Shown one piece after another: positions 31,184 to 40,327 of a stretch of 64,000 bases of DNA. Source of the stretch: DAOMFB01 sp963801475 (GTDB lineage Bacteria; Acidobacteriota; Thermoanaerobaculia; UBA5066); the NCBI GenBank assembly GCA_963801475.1, contig CAWDEX010000001.1, positions 1,364,001-1,428,000 on the forward strand, in the 5' to 3' direction. Below the pieces are notes generated by a model, which did no database searches, was not told the DNA's origin, and saw nothing but the letters and a program-made list of their open reading frames with translations. The first letter of the stretch is position 1. Every line of letters starts with the position of its first letter. The position numbers were made by a program, and so were the translations under genes.

Positions 31184-32734
31184 ATGCGAGAATCAGGCGG
31201 TTTGAGCGGGACGGTTTTCCTCACGGGCGGCTCACTGACGCTCGAGGACGTCGTGGCCGTGTCGCACCGCGGATTCCGCGTCGTGCTGGCGCGGGACGCC
31301 GTCGACCGGGTCGAGGCGGCGCGAGCCGTCATCGACCGTGCCGTGGCCGAGGACCGCGTCGTCTACGGGGTCACGACGGGCTTCGGGAAGTTCGCCGACG
31401 TCGTCATTCCGCACGAGCGGCTCGGCGAGCTGCAGCTCAACCTCCTCCGGAGTCACGCGGCGGGCGTCGGCGAGCCGCTCTCGGAAGAGGCCGTCCGGGC
31501 GCTGATCCTCCTCCGGGGGAACTGCCTCGCGAAGGGGTTCTCCGGAGTCCGCGCCTCGACGCTGGAGACGCTTTTGGCCCTCCTGAACGCCGGCATCCAC
31601 CCCGTCGTTCCCTCGCAGGGATCCGTCGGGGCCTCGGGAGACCTCGCGCCGCTCGCCCACCTCGCCCTCGCGCTCGTCGGCGAGGGGGAGGCGTTCTACG
31701 CGGGGCGGCGCCGTCCGGCCGCGGAGGCCCTGCTCGCGGCGGGGATTCCTCCGGTCCGCCTCGAGGCCAAGGAGGGGCTCGCCCTCATCAACGGCACCCA
31801 GCTGATGACGGCAGTCGGCGCGCTCGCCCTGGCGCGGCTCCTCAGGCTCCTCGCCGCGGCGGATCTCGTCGCCGCGATGACGCTTGACGCCCTGAAGGGA
31901 ACCGACGCGGCCTTCGACGCCCGGATTCACGCGGCGCGGCCTCACCCCGGACAATCGGCCTCCGCGGCGAACCTCAGGTTCCTCCTCGCGGGCTCGCAGA
32001 TCCGGGAGAGCCACCGCGGCTGCCACGTTGTGCAGGACGCCTACGCCCTCCGCTGCGCGCCGCAGGTACACGGCGCGGTCCGGGACGCCGCGGGCCACGC
32101 CCGTCACGTCATCGAAATCGAGATGAACGCGGCCACCGACAACCCGATGGTCTTCGCGGGACCGGAGCCGGGGCGCGGCGAGCTCGTCTCGGGCGGGAAC
32201 TTTCACGGCGCCCCCGTGGCGCTCGTGTTCGACCTCCTCACCGCCGCGTCGACCGACCTCGCGTCGATCTCGGAGCGGCGGACGGAGCGGCTGGTCAACC
32301 CGTCGCTCTCCGGGGACCTCCCGGCCTTTCTCGTGCGGGAGGGGGGCCTGAATTCGGGCCTGATGATGATCCACGTGACGGCCGCCGCGCTCGTCTCGGA
32401 GTGCAAGGCGAACTCGTTCCCCGCCTCGGTCGACTCGATCCCGACCTCCGCGGGGAAGGAGGACCACGTGTCGATGGGGCCGATCGCGGCGCGGAAGCTC
32501 GCCCGGAACGTGGAGATGCTCGAGGCGGTGCTCGCCATCGAGTTTCTGGCGGCCGCCCAGGCGCTCGACCTGCGCCGGCCCCTCCGGAGCTCGGAGGTCC
32601 TCGAGGAGGCGCACCGCCGCCTGCGCGAGAAGGTCCCGTTCTGGGACGCGGATCGTCCGGCGGCGCCGGCCATCGAGGGGGCGCGCGGCGTTCTCGCGGA
32701 CGGCCTTCACGACCTCGTCGCGTCGCTCGCCTGA
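31184..32734 (+). CDS. hutH: Histidine ammonia-lyase
   Basis: First enzyme of histidine degradation, histidine to urocanate, 516 residues. The MIO-forming Ala-Ser-Gly is at 150-152 in GSVGASGDLAPLAH. TTGFGKF, GTQLMTAV, QDAYALRCAPQVHG and the EIEMNAATDNPM motif are all present. Start ATG 31184 was chosen as the first in-frame ATG; TTG 31202 is an alternative that would leave more room for the purA promoter. hutU is 8.3 kb away in the same direction; hutI is not in the window. Confidence 0.96.
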   Translation: MRESGGLSGTVFLTGGSLTLEDVVAVSHRGFRVVLARDAVDRVEAARAVIDRAVAEDRVVYGVTTGFGKFADVVIPHERLGELQLNLLRSHAAGVGEPLSEEAVRALILLRGNCLAKGFSGVRASTLETLLALLNAGIHPVVPSQGSVGASGDLAPLAHLALALVGEGEAFYAGRRRPAAEALLAAGIPPVRLEAKEGLALINGTQLMTAVGALALARLLRLLAAADLVAAMTLDALKGTDAAFDARIHAARPHPGQSASAANLRFLLAGSQIRESHRGCHVVQDAYALRCAPQVHGAVRDAAGHARHVIEIEMNAATDNPMVFAGPEPGRGELVSGGNFHGAPVALVFDLLTAASTDLASISERRTERLVNPSLSGDLPAFLVREGGLNSGLMMIHVTAAALVSECKANSFPASVDSIPTSAGKEDHVSMGPIAARKLARNVEMLEAVLAIEFLAAAQALDLRRPLRSSEVLEEAHRRLREKVPFWDADRPAAPAIEGARGVLADGLHDLVASLA

Positions 32735-32735
32735 C

Positions 32736-34721
32736 TCAGGCGAGCGCGGCGGCGAGGGCTTCCGGAAGCTCCGACGCGGGGAGAGGGCTCTCGGCTATCG
32801 CCCGCGCCGGCAGGCCCGCGAGCGGCGGCGGAAGAGCCGGGGGGCGCGCGCCGGGGCCGACCCGGTTGAGCAGAAGCGCCGGCGCGGCGCCGCGCCGGGA
32901 GAGCGCCTCCGCGGTCGCGGCGGCCGTCTCGAGAGCCGTCGCGTCGAGCGACGAGACGACGAGATGCCGGCCCGTGCCGAGGAGGGCCGAAATGTCGCGG
33001 CTCCTCTCCCGGAAGCCGTCGTAGAGGCCGTCGAAGGCCTTGAAGAAGTCGGCGAGGTCGGAGAGGAACCCGAAGCCGAGGACGTTGTCGGCGAGCTTCA
33101 GGACGGCGGCGGCGCCGCGCGAGGCGCCTGACAGGGCCCGCGAGAGAAGGGAGTCGCTGTGGAGGAACCAGCGGAGGGCGTCGTTCTCGAGAAGCTCCAC
33201 CATCCGGTCGGGCGCCGAGAGAAAGTCGAGCCCGCGCGCCGCCGGCGGCGTGTCGAGGACGAGGAGGTCGATCCCCTCGTCCCGCGAGTGCTCGTGGAGG
33301 GCCTCGACGCCCATGTACTCGAGGACGCCCGGGAGGGAGCCGACGAAGCCGGCGTAGAGGCGGTTCCGACGGATCCGGTCGAGAATGCCGGGAGGCGCCA
33401 CGCGGGAGAGAAGGCGCTCGAAGGTGGCCTTCGGGTCGATCTGAAGGGCGAGGAGCCGGGCGCCCTTCGGGAGGCCGCGCAGCGGGACGACCACCGGGTC
33501 GGCAGACGGCTCGTCGGCCCCGGGGAGGCCCAGCGTCTGCGCGAGTCGCCGCGCCGGGTCGACGGTCAGGACGAGGACCCGCCGCCCGCGCCGCGCCGCG
33601 GCGATGCCGAGGGCGGCGGCGACGGTGGTCTTGCCGACCCCTCCCGGGCCGGTGAGGACGACGAGCGGCGCCTCGTCGAGCCACGGCGCGAGGTCCAGCC
33701 CCTGATCGAAGACGTGGGACGAGGGCGGCACGGAGGAGGAGGAGACTCTTGCTTCCCGCGCAGGTCGGGAGGCGGAAGCGGCACGGCGGACGTCTCGACC
33801 GCGCGAGGCCGCAATCTCTTCGAAGGTGAAGAGAAGCCGTTCGAAGAACGCGACGGCCGAGCCCTGCGAGGGTCCCCCACGTCCTTTCGAAGAATGGTCC
33901 TCTTCGGGCGTCTCCCGACGAGCCGGCGCCGCCGACTGGCTTTCCCCTTCCGTGACGATCTCCGGCAGGCGGAGCACCGGCAGGTCGATCTCGGGGAGCG
34001 TCTCGGGCCGCCCGCTCCGGCCGATCCGGTTCACGACGACGAGGGCCGTCGAAAGGCCCGCGTCCGCGGCGGCAGCGGCCGAGAGCTCCTCGGCCTCCCG
34101 GGCGGCAAACTCCGCCGGCTCCGCGACGACGACGAGGGCGGCCGCGGCGGGGTCCGCGAGAAGCCGGTCGAGGTCCTCTGCGACGTGCCGGAGAGGCCCG
34201 GCGGGCGTGGTTCCGAGGATGGCCCGGGGCATCCGGACGAGCGACCGGGCGTGCCCCGTCGCCGGGGCGTCGAGAACGACGAGGTCGTACCGGGGTGAGC
34301 GCCGCGTCCCTTTCGTCCGCTTCAGGACGTCGCGGATCTTCCCCAGGAGGAGAAGCTCCGGGAGGCCGGGCGTGGCACGCGTGAAGTAGCGGAAGGTCGA
34401 GGAGGCGAGGATCCGGTCGGCGATGAACGGAAGCGGAGCCGCCGTGTGGACGAAATCGGCCAGTAGCTCGTCGAACCCCGACGTCAGGCCCCGAAGGGAC
34501 GGCGCGAGCTCCGCCTCGACGTAGCCCGGGTCGTCGCGACCGAAGAGCGCCGCCGCGTCGCCACGGCCGTCCGACGAGACGAGAAGCACGCGGCGCCCCG
34601 ACCGGGCCGCGGCGAACGCGAGGAGCGCGGCCACCGTCGTCTTCCCGACGCCCCCCTTGCCGGAGACGACGAGAAGGCGCCGGTCGAGGAGACCGGCCGG
34701 AAGGGGATCGGCGTCGCGCAC
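32736..34721 (-). CDS. ArsA/GET3-like double ATPase
   Basis: A 661-residue protein with two P-loop domains in tandem. The first opens with VVSGKGGVGKTTVAALL near residue 17, with LVVLDAPATGHA as Walker B; the second has VVLTGPGGVGKTTVAAAL near 353, with DPARRLAQTLGLPG as switch I and LLVLDTPPAARGLDFL. The two are joined by a low-complexity linker (about 270-340). No Cys triad for arsenite is seen, so an arsenic pump role is unlikely; GET3-type or polarity-type ATPase roles are alternatives. GTG start 34721, 4 bases after the SCP2-like gene. It is convergent with hutH, 1 base apart. Confidence 0.82.
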   Translation of the reverse strand: MRDADPLPAGLLDRRLLVVSGKGGVGKTTVAALLAFAAARSGRRVLLVSSDGRGDAAALFGRDDPGYVEAELAPSLRGLTSGFDELLADFVHTAAPLPFIADRILASSTFRYFTRATPGLPELLLLGKIRDVLKRTKGTRRSPRYDLVVLDAPATGHARSLVRMPRAILGTTPAGPLRHVAEDLDRLLADPAAAALVVVAEPAEFAAREAEELSAAAAADAGLSTALVVVNRIGRSGRPETLPEIDLPVLRLPEIVTEGESQSAAPARRETPEEDHSSKGRGGPSQGSAVAFFERLLFTFEEIAASRGRDVRRAASASRPAREARVSSSSVPPSSHVFDQGLDLAPWLDEAPLVVLTGPGGVGKTTVAAALGIAAARRGRRVLVLTVDPARRLAQTLGLPGADEPSADPVVVPLRGLPKGARLLALQIDPKATFERLLSRVAPPGILDRIRRNRLYAGFVGSLPGVLEYMGVEALHEHSRDEGIDLLVLDTPPAARGLDFLSAPDRMVELLENDALRWFLHSDSLLSRALSGASRGAAAVLKLADNVLGFGFLSDLADFFKAFDGLYDGFRERSRDISALLGTGRHLVVSSLDATALETAAATAEALSRRGAAPALLLNRVGPGARPPALPPPLAGLPARAIAESPLPASELPEALAAALA

Positions 34722-34725
34722 TCTG

Positions 34726-35166
34726 TCAGGCCAGCAGGTGAAGGTGGCCGGAGGACTTCAGGTGCCTGACCCACTTCGGATGGAAGGGGAGGACGATCGG
34801 CAGGAGGTCGAGGGCGTTGCGCAGGTCGCCGTCGAGGAGGCGGATGCGCCCCCGCGCTACGGCCAGCGGGATGTTCTCCTTCCCCTGGAAGTAACGGTTC
34901 GCCACCTCGGTCGACATCTCCAGAGTCACCTTCGGCTCCCAGGGCTTCCGGCCGTCCCCCCACTGCCAGACGAGATGTTCGCCTTTCCGGGCCCTCTTTT
35001 CGTCCGCGTCCCGCACGTTCAGGACGAGGCCGACGTCGGGGAAGACGAAGCGCTGGGGGACATGCTTCTCCCGGAGACGAGGGCCGGTCTCCCGGTCCCG
35101 GGAGAGGAGCGAGAAGAGTTCGTCGAAGACCCTCCGGAACTCCTCGGGACTCGTGAATGGAGCCAT
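34726..35166 (-). CDS. SCP2 sterol-binding-like protein
   Basis: A 146-residue cytoplasmic protein. KVTLEMSTEVANRYFQGKENIPLAVARGRIRLLDGDLRNALDLLPI is the lipid-binding half of an SCP2 fold; VGLVLNVRDADEK forms the first strands. SCP2 proteins bind or carry hydrophobic ligands. It is co-transcribed with the ArsA-like ATPase (4 bases apart) and divergent from the phasin-like gene. Confidence in the fold is moderate. Confidence 0.72.
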   Translation of the reverse strand: MAPFTSPEEFRRVFDELFSLLSRDRETGPRLREKHVPQRFVFPDVGLVLNVRDADEKRARKGEHLVWQWGDGRKPWEPKVTLEMSTEVANRYFQGKENIPLAVARGRIRLLDGDLRNALDLLPIVLPFHPKWVRHLKSSGHLHLLA

Positions 35167-35202
35167 AATCCGACTCTAGCAGCCGACGCCAAGGAGGCGA
35201 AG

Positions 35203-35484
35203 ATGGTGGAGCCCCTTTTCTCGCAGCTCCGGTCCCGCGGCGAGGAGTTCCTGACCGAGGTTTCGAACAAGCTGATGGCGAACCCGGCCTTCATCGAGGT
35301 CCTGAAGAAGGGCGTGGCGGCGAAGGAAGAAGTCGACAAGCACGTCGCCGACGCGCTGAAGACGATGAACGTGGCGACGCGGCGGGAGGTCGGCCGGCTC
35401 GAGCACCGGATCGCCGCTCTCGAGGCCGAGCTCGCCGAGCTGAAGGCCAAGGCGGCCCCGAAGCCCGCCCGGAAGAAGAAGTAG
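35203..35484 (+). CDS. Phasin-like helical protein
   Basis: A 93-residue protein from ATG 35203 behind AAGGAGG. An amphipathic helix (LFSQLRSRGEEFLTEVSNKLMANPAFIEVLKKG) leads to NVATRREVGRLEHRIAALEAELAELKAK and a Lys-rich Ala/Pro tail (KAAPKPARKKK). This helix plus coiled coil plus basic tail is typical of short phasin-related/PhaF-like proteins, which coat polymer or lipid granules and touch DNA. Four bases separate it from the SDR gene, so it probably leads the operon to 38549. The NVxTRRE sentence recurs in the phasin at 39920. Confidence 0.7.
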   Translation: MVEPLFSQLRSRGEEFLTEVSNKLMANPAFIEVLKKGVAAKEEVDKHVADALKTMNVATRREVGRLEHRIAALEAELAELKAKAAPKPARKKK

Positions 35485-35488
35485 ACCG

Positions 35489-36712
35489 ATGGCGGACACC
35501 GGCGAGGTCCGGGGCGCGAAGGGTCGTCGCCGGGCCGGCGGGCGGGTGGTGGATTTCACGGCGCCCCCGCGCCGGCCGAAGGTCGTCGTCACGGGGGGAG
35601 CGGGGCCTCTGGGCGCCCGCTTCGTCCGCGCCCTCGGAGCCCGCGAGACCCACGACCTCGTGGTGTTCGACCTCGTGCCGCCGCCGGAGGCGCCGCCCGA
35701 GGTCCGCCACCGGTTTCTGGACCTGAACCTCCCGCACGCCGACGGCACCGTCTACAAGCTCCTCGAGGAGGAGCGCCCCGACGTGATCGTCCACCTCGCG
35801 CAGATCCGGAGCCCGTCCCGCAACGTGACCTACGTGCACGAGCTCAACGCGATCGGGTCGCTCCACGTCCTGTCCGCGGCGGGCGAGGCGAAGGTGCCAC
35901 GCGTCATCGTCGGGTCCACGACGCTCGTCTACGGCGCGCGAGGAGACAACCCGAACTTCCTCACCGAGGAGCATCCGCTCCGTCCGGACCCGCAGGACCA
36001 GTTCGTCCGCGACTTCGTCGAGGCGGAGGGCCACGCGCGGACGCACGCCCGGCGGCACCCCGAGGCGAAGGTGACCGTTCTCCGGTTCGCGCCGTTCATG
36101 TCCGCGGACGTGCGGGACTACCGGGGCCGGACGCTCGCCGCGCCCTTCGCCGTGACGTTGATGGGGTACGACCCCCTGATCCAGGCCCTCCACACCGACG
36201 ACGCCGTTCAGGCCATTCTGCTGGCCCTCGATAGCCCCGCGGCGACCGGCGTCTTCAACATCACGCCCGAGGGAGTCCTTCCGATCTCCTCGGCGCGGCT
36301 CCTGTTCGGCTCGCTGCCGATCCCCGTGCCCCACGGGCTGGCGTACGTCCTGTACGAGGCGGCCTGGGAGCTCGGCGTCGGGCTGATGCCGGGCATCCAC
36401 GCCCACTATCTTCGCTACCTCTGCGTTGCGGACAACCGGAAGGCGAGGCGCGTCCTCGGCTTCGCGCCGCGCCGGACGACGCTCGACGTCATTTTGGAGG
36501 CGGCCCGGGCCCGCCGGGGCGGATCAGGGCTGCTCGACTTCGACAAGCTCGACGAGATCGCCCGCGTGGCCGACTTCCACTACGAGTTCCGGGTGAAGCC
36601 GCCCGGGCGGACGGCGTCGCCGGAGTCGGCGCCCGCTCCCGCGCCGGTGCGCCCGACCCGGCGCCCCCGACGGGCGGCGGCCGACGAGCATCTGTCCGAG
36701 GTGGCCTCGTGA
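35489..36712 (+). CDS. NAD-dependent epimerase/dehydratase (extended SDR)
   Basis: A 407-residue Rossmann protein. The nucleotide loop is TGGAGPLGAR near residue 36; VFDLVP ends with the acidic NAD-selecting position; VIVHLAQIRSPSRN and STTLVYGARGDNPNF follow. The usual YxxxK catalytic pair is not evident after the Tyr, so activity may be non-standard. A basic, Pro-rich C-terminal tail (about 370-407) is unusual. It shares a 4-base overlap with the acyltransferase downstream. SDRs next to PlsC-like genes often act on lipid intermediates. Confidence 0.8.
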   Translation: MADTGEVRGAKGRRRAGGRVVDFTAPPRRPKVVVTGGAGPLGARFVRALGARETHDLVVFDLVPPPEAPPEVRHRFLDLNLPHADGTVYKLLEEERPDVIVHLAQIRSPSRNVTYVHELNAIGSLHVLSAAGEAKVPRVIVGSTTLVYGARGDNPNFLTEEHPLRPDPQDQFVRDFVEAEGHARTHARRHPEAKVTVLRFAPFMSADVRDYRGRTLAAPFAVTLMGYDPLIQALHTDDAVQAILLALDSPAATGVFNITPEGVLPISSARLLFGSLPIPVPHGLAYVLYEAAWELGVGLMPGIHAHYLRYLCVADNRKARRVLGFAPRRTTLDVILEAARARRGGSGLLDFDKLDEIARVADFHYEFRVKPPGRTASPESAPAPAPVRPTRRPRRAAADEHLSEVAS

Positions 36713-37869
36713 CCGGGACGACGAAGCGCCGCACCGCCGCGGGGACGGCCGCCGTCGACCCGGACGACCTGTTCGCCGGCTCGAAGCTGCTGAGCGTCAA
36801 CCTCGAGGAGACTCCACCGGAGGCCCCACCTCGCACGTCCGGGACGCCGGTCCGGCGGCCGGCGGCCGTATTGCGGCGCCCCTCCGAGCATCTGACGGCT
36901 CGTCCGCGCGCCGCGGCGGGCGGGGCGCGCCCTGAGGTTTCGTTCGCTCCGAGCCTCGTGCCGAAGCTGCCGGACGGGCTTCTGCCGGCGCTCCTCGGCG
37001 AGGCCGCCCGGCTGATGGAGGAGAACGCGCAGATCGGGTCCCCACGCGGGCTCGTCGACTTCTGGAACCTGTTCCAGCACCGGTCCCGGACGCTGGATCT
37101 CGACGACTTCGGCTTCGACGAGCCGGCCGCGAGGACCTGGCGGCCGCTGCTCGAGTTTCTGTACCGCGTCTGGTGGCGCGTCACGGCGTCGGGACTCGAA
37201 AACGTTCCGGGCACGGGCCGGGCGCTGCTCGTCGCGAACCACTCGGGTGTTCTCCCGTGGGACGGCGGAATGATCAAGACGGGCCTTCGCCTCGAGCACC
37301 CGAGCCGGCGCGAAGCGCGGATGCTGATCCTCGACATGTTCACGACGCTCCCGTTCCTCCAGCCCTGGCTCCGGGAGATGGGCGAAGTGCGCGCCTGCCC
37401 CGAGAACGGGGAGCGGCTCCTTTCCCGCGACGAGCTCGTCTGCGTGTTCCCCGAGGGAGTCAAGGGCGTCGGCAAGCTCTTCCGCGACCGCTACCGCCTC
37501 GCCCGGTTCGGCCGCGGCGGCTTCGTCCGCCTCGCGCTCCGGACGGGCGCGCCGATCATCCCGGTCGCCGTCGTCGGCGCCGAGGAGATTTACCCGAACC
37601 TCGTCCGTCTCGACTTCCTCGGCCGGCCCGTCGGTCTTCCGTACTTCCCCGTGACGCCGTTCTTCCCGGCTCTGGGGCTGCTCGGAACGGTTCCGCTCCC
37701 GACGAAATGGTGGATCGACTTCGGCCGGCCGATCGATTTCGATCGCCGGCCGGACATCGCGGAGCGGCCGATGATCGTGAACGAGCTGGCCGACAAGGTC
37801 CGGACGACGCTGCAGACGATGATCGACTCCCGCCTCGCGCGGCGCGGAGACCTCTTCACGGGCGAGTGA
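36709..37869 (+). CDS. PlsC-like lysophospholipid acyltransferase
   Basis: A 386-residue acyltransferase of the 1-acylglycerol-3-phosphate type. The catalytic HxxxxD motif is NHSGVLPWDGG; FPEGVKGVGKLFRDRY is block III and PVAVVGAEEIYP block IV. A poorly conserved N-terminal 110 residues (Ala/Arg/Pro rich) precede the domain, making it longer than PlsC. Start GTG 36709 in a GTGA overlap. It is in an operon with two SDRs, suggesting neutral- or phospho-lipid synthesis, possibly lipid bodies. Confidence 0.85.
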   Translation: MTGTTKRRTAAGTAAVDPDDLFAGSKLLSVNLEETPPEAPPRTSGTPVRRPAAVLRRPSEHLTARPRAAAGGARPEVSFAPSLVPKLPDGLLPALLGEAARLMEENAQIGSPRGLVDFWNLFQHRSRTLDLDDFGFDEPAARTWRPLLEFLYRVWWRVTASGLENVPGTGRALLVANHSGVLPWDGGMIKTGLRLEHPSRREARMLILDMFTTLPFLQPWLREMGEVRACPENGERLLSRDELVCVFPEGVKGVGKLFRDRYRLARFGRGGFVRLALRTGAPIIPVAVVGAEEIYPNLVRLDFLGRPVGLPYFPVTPFFPALGLLGTVPLPTKWWIDFGRPIDFDRRPDIAERPMIVNELADKVRTTLQTMIDSRLARRGDLFTGE

Positions 37870-38549
37870 CGGGGCCGCGCCGGACCGCCCTTCTGGTCGG
37901 GGCGACCGGGCTGGTGGGGGGGCATTGCCTCCGGCAGCTGCTCGCGGACGACGCGTGGAGCCAGGTCGTCGTCCTCGCTAGACGGCGGCTCGCGGCCTCG
38001 CACCCGAAGCTCGTCGCACGCCTCGTCGACTTCGACCGCCTGGGCCAGCTCTCCGGCTTCCCGCGCGTCACGGACGTCTTCTGCGCGCTCGGAACGACGA
38101 TCGCGAAGGCGGGCTCGCAGCCGGAGTTCCACAAAGTGGACTTCACGTACGTCGTGGAGACGGCGCGCCTCGCCGCCGTGAGCGGGGCGCGGCAGTTCCT
38201 CCTCGTGAGCGCGCTGGGGGCCGATCGGTCCTCGAACATCTTCTACAGCCGGGTGAAGGGCGAGACCGAGGAGGCCGTCAGGAAGCTGCCGCTCGCGGGA
38301 ATCCAGATCTTCCGGCCGTCGATCCTCGCGGGGGAGCGGTCGGAGTCCCGCCCCTTTGAGCGGGTGGGGCTCGCGGCGTTCTCGGCGGTCTCGTTCGCGA
38401 TGGTCGGCCCCCTCCGGCGCTACCGACCCGTGGCGGCCGACGACGTCGCCCGCGCGATGCTCGATGTGGCGCGCCGGGAGATCCCGGGCGTCAACGTCTA
38501 CGACTCCGACCGGATCGAGGAGATTGCCCGGACGGGCGCCGTCCCGTAG
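37866..38549 (+). CDS. Atypical SDR, NAD(P)-binding (HTATIP2-like)
   Basis: A 227-residue protein from GTG 37866 (GTGA overlap). TALLVGATGLVGGHCLRQLL is the dinucleotide loop; VFCALGTTIAKAGS and QFLLVSALGADRSSNIFYSRVKGETEEAVRKL give the Ser and YxxxK-like site; IFRPSILAGERSE follows. This is the arrangement of the oxidoreductase HTATIP2/YbjT-like atypical SDRs. The reaction is unknown. Last gene of the rightward operon starting at 35203; convergent with the patatin gene, 12 bases apart. Confidence 0.82.
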   Translation: MTGPRRTALLVGATGLVGGHCLRQLLADDAWSQVVVLARRRLAASHPKLVARLVDFDRLGQLSGFPRVTDVFCALGTTIAKAGSQPEFHKVDFTYVVETARLAAVSGARQFLLVSALGADRSSNIFYSRVKGETEEAVRKLPLAGIQIFRPSILAGERSESRPFERVGLAAFSAVSFAMVGPLRRYRPVAADDVARAMLDVARREIPGVNVYDSDRIEEIARTGAVP

Positions 38550-38561
38550 CCCCGGGACCGG

Positions 38562-39785
38562 TCAGCGGCGGGCGGCCGCTTCCATGAACGCGAGGTCCTG
38601 CTCGAGGGTCTCCAGCTCGGCCCGCAACCGGACGGGAGCCGAGCCTTCGATGCGATCGGCCTGGAGGTTGAGGCGTGAGCCGTCGACCGCCGAGGCCGGA
38701 CGGAGCTTCAGGCCGTGTCGGGCAAAGAGCCGCCGGAGTCGGGGATAGTCGGCCTCGATCGTCTGCATCGTCGTCCGGTAGGCGTACTCGGCGATCCGGA
38801 TCCGGCCGGAGGTGCGCATGATGTTCCGCATGAAGCGGGGCAGGTCCTCCGGCCGGGGCTCGAAGAGGAGGATGTCGGCGTCCGGGTCCTCGCGCCGGTA
38901 GCGCGACATCCCGTAGTTCATCCGCGAGTGAAGCGTGACGCGGAAGACCTGGTCGAGAATCGTCGCCAGGCCGCCCTGCTTCAGGTCCTTCTGGCCGTTC
39001 GCGCTGACCGCCTGGCCGTGATGGGGGAAGCGGAGCGGGACGATCGGGTTCACGCAGATCGCGAGCCCGCAGCGTTCGCGGAACGCGAGCGAGAGGTGAG
39101 CGGTCTTCCGGACGCCGCCGTCGATGTAGTCGACGCCGTCGATTCGCACGGGCTTGTAGAGCCCCGGAAGCGCGCAGGACGCGGCGACCGCCTTCGAGAT
39201 CGGAACGGCGTCGAGGCCGGGCGCGCCGAACGTGGCCGCCTCGCCCGTGTCGAGGTCGACGGCGACGATCCGGAGGGTCTTCTTCAGCCTCCGGAAATCG
39301 TTCGTCCGGCCCGGATGGTCCAGCCACTGTGCGAGCCATGACTCCAGTCCGTCGTTCCTGAAGACGCCGGAGGGAAGGAGAGCCCCGAGCGACGAGACGA
39401 GATCGGTGAGCGTCGTCTCGTGGCTGTTCTTGTAGTAGTCCCAGGCCGCATCGAGGATCGTGGCGGGCGCCTTCACGAGCCGGAGCGCGATCTCCTCGAT
39501 GTTGAGCCGGAAGAGAGAAAGGTCGTCGATATCGGTCCGGGATGTCGCGGACCGGGTGACGTTCCGGTAGAGGACGCCGGGCGCGATGCCGTTGGCGAGA
39601 AGGGCGCTGATGTAGGCGCCTGCCGAGACGCCGATGAAGACGTCGAAGTCGGTCAGGGAGGAGTTCTCGAGGCGTTCCTCGAGGGCGGCGAGGACGCCGA
39701 TCTCGTAAATCGCGCCCGTCACGCCGCCGCCGGCGCAGGCGAGGGCCAGACGGCCGCGGACGGGAGGGGCGAAAGGTCGAGTCAT
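38562..39785 (-). CDS. Patatin-like phospholipase
   Basis: Lipid acyl hydrolase of 407 residues from ATG 39785 (alternative GTG 39848, whose ribosome site would overlap the terminator poly-U). The oxyanion stretch CAGGGVTGAIYEIG, the nucleophile elbow GVSAG with Ser54, and the catalytic Asp in YIDGGVRK are present, so it should be active. No signal peptide. It lies between lipid-synthesis genes and the phasin/PhaR pair, so it may work on storage lipid, but that is inferred from position. Confidence 0.88.
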   Translation of the reverse strand: MTRPFAPPVRGRLALACAGGGVTGAIYEIGVLAALEERLENSSLTDFDVFIGVSAGAYISALLANGIAPGVLYRNVTRSATSRTDIDDLSLFRLNIEEIALRLVKAPATILDAAWDYYKNSHETTLTDLVSSLGALLPSGVFRNDGLESWLAQWLDHPGRTNDFRRLKKTLRIVAVDLDTGEAATFGAPGLDAVPISKAVAASCALPGLYKPVRIDGVDYIDGGVRKTAHLSLAFRERCGLAICVNPIVPLRFPHHGQAVSANGQKDLKQGGLATILDQVFRVTLHSRMNYGMSRYRREDPDADILLFEPRPEDLPRFMRNIMRTSGRIRIAEYAYRTTMQTIEADYPRLRRLFARHGLKLRPASAVDGSRLNLQADRIEGSAPVRLRAELETLEQDLAFMEAAARR

Positions 39786-39852
39786 CGGGTCCTTCGGCTG
39801 GAGACCCGGTACAAGCTTCAAGGGGCGTCGTGCTCGACGGTTCGCCACGGGA

Positions 39853-39890
39853 TAAAAAAAGGGCGCTGCTTTTTTTCGAAGTCAGCGCCC
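39853..39890 (-). terminator. Rho-independent terminator of the phaR-phasin operon
   Basis: On the minus strand: stem GGGCGCTG (39883-39890) / CAGCGCCC (39861-39868), a 14-base loop, then T7 (39854-39860). It begins 30 bases after the phasin stop codon and isolates the patatin gene from upstream transcription. Confidence 0.88.
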
Positions 39891-39919
39891 GTGAGTGTAG
39901 CCGATTCCGGCCGCTCCGG

Positions 39920-40327
39920 TCAGGCGGCGCGGCGCGTCCGTTTCGGGCCGCCGCGGCGAGCGGCGCGGAGGCCGTCGATCTTCCGGCCGAGGTGGTCGAC
40001 CTTGGCCGTCAGGTCCTTGAGTTCGCGGCGCGTCGGCACGTTGAAGCGGTGGAGCGTGTTCGCGATGAGGACCTCGACGGTGCCGTTGACCTTCTTCGTG
40101 AGGTCCTCCGCGAAGCGGGTCGCGTCCCGGCGGGCCTTGTTCACGTCGACGTTCAGCCTGTTGGCGGCCGTGCGGACCTGCTTCTCGACCTTGGTGGCCA
40201 TCGACTTCGCGTCGGCCGAGAGGACCTCGACCTTCTCCGTGGCGCTCTTGAGGGCGTCGTCGAGCGACGTGGCGACGATCTCGGGGAGGGCGACGTTCTT
40301 GAGCGCGGGCTTCTTGACGTTCTTCAT
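39920..40327 (-). CDS. Phasin family protein
   Basis: A 135-residue granule-coat protein. The long helix (LDDALKSATEKVEVLSADAKSMATKVEKQVRTAANRLNVDVNKARRDATRFAEDL) and the coiled coil RRELKDLTAKVDHLGRKIDGL match phasins; the C-terminus is Arg/Lys rich (AARRGGPKRTRRAA), so DNA contact is possible. Phasins coat polyhydroxyalkanoate granules. ATG 40327 overlaps the phaR stop (ATGA), and GGAGAA lies upstream. A terminator follows. No PHA synthase is in the window. Confidence 0.82.
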   Translation of the reverse strand: MKNVKKPALKNVALPEIVATSLDDALKSATEKVEVLSADAKSMATKVEKQVRTAANRLNVDVNKARRDATRFAEDLTKKVNGTVEVLIANTLHRFNVPTRRELKDLTAKVDHLGRKIDGLRAARRGGPKRTRRAA

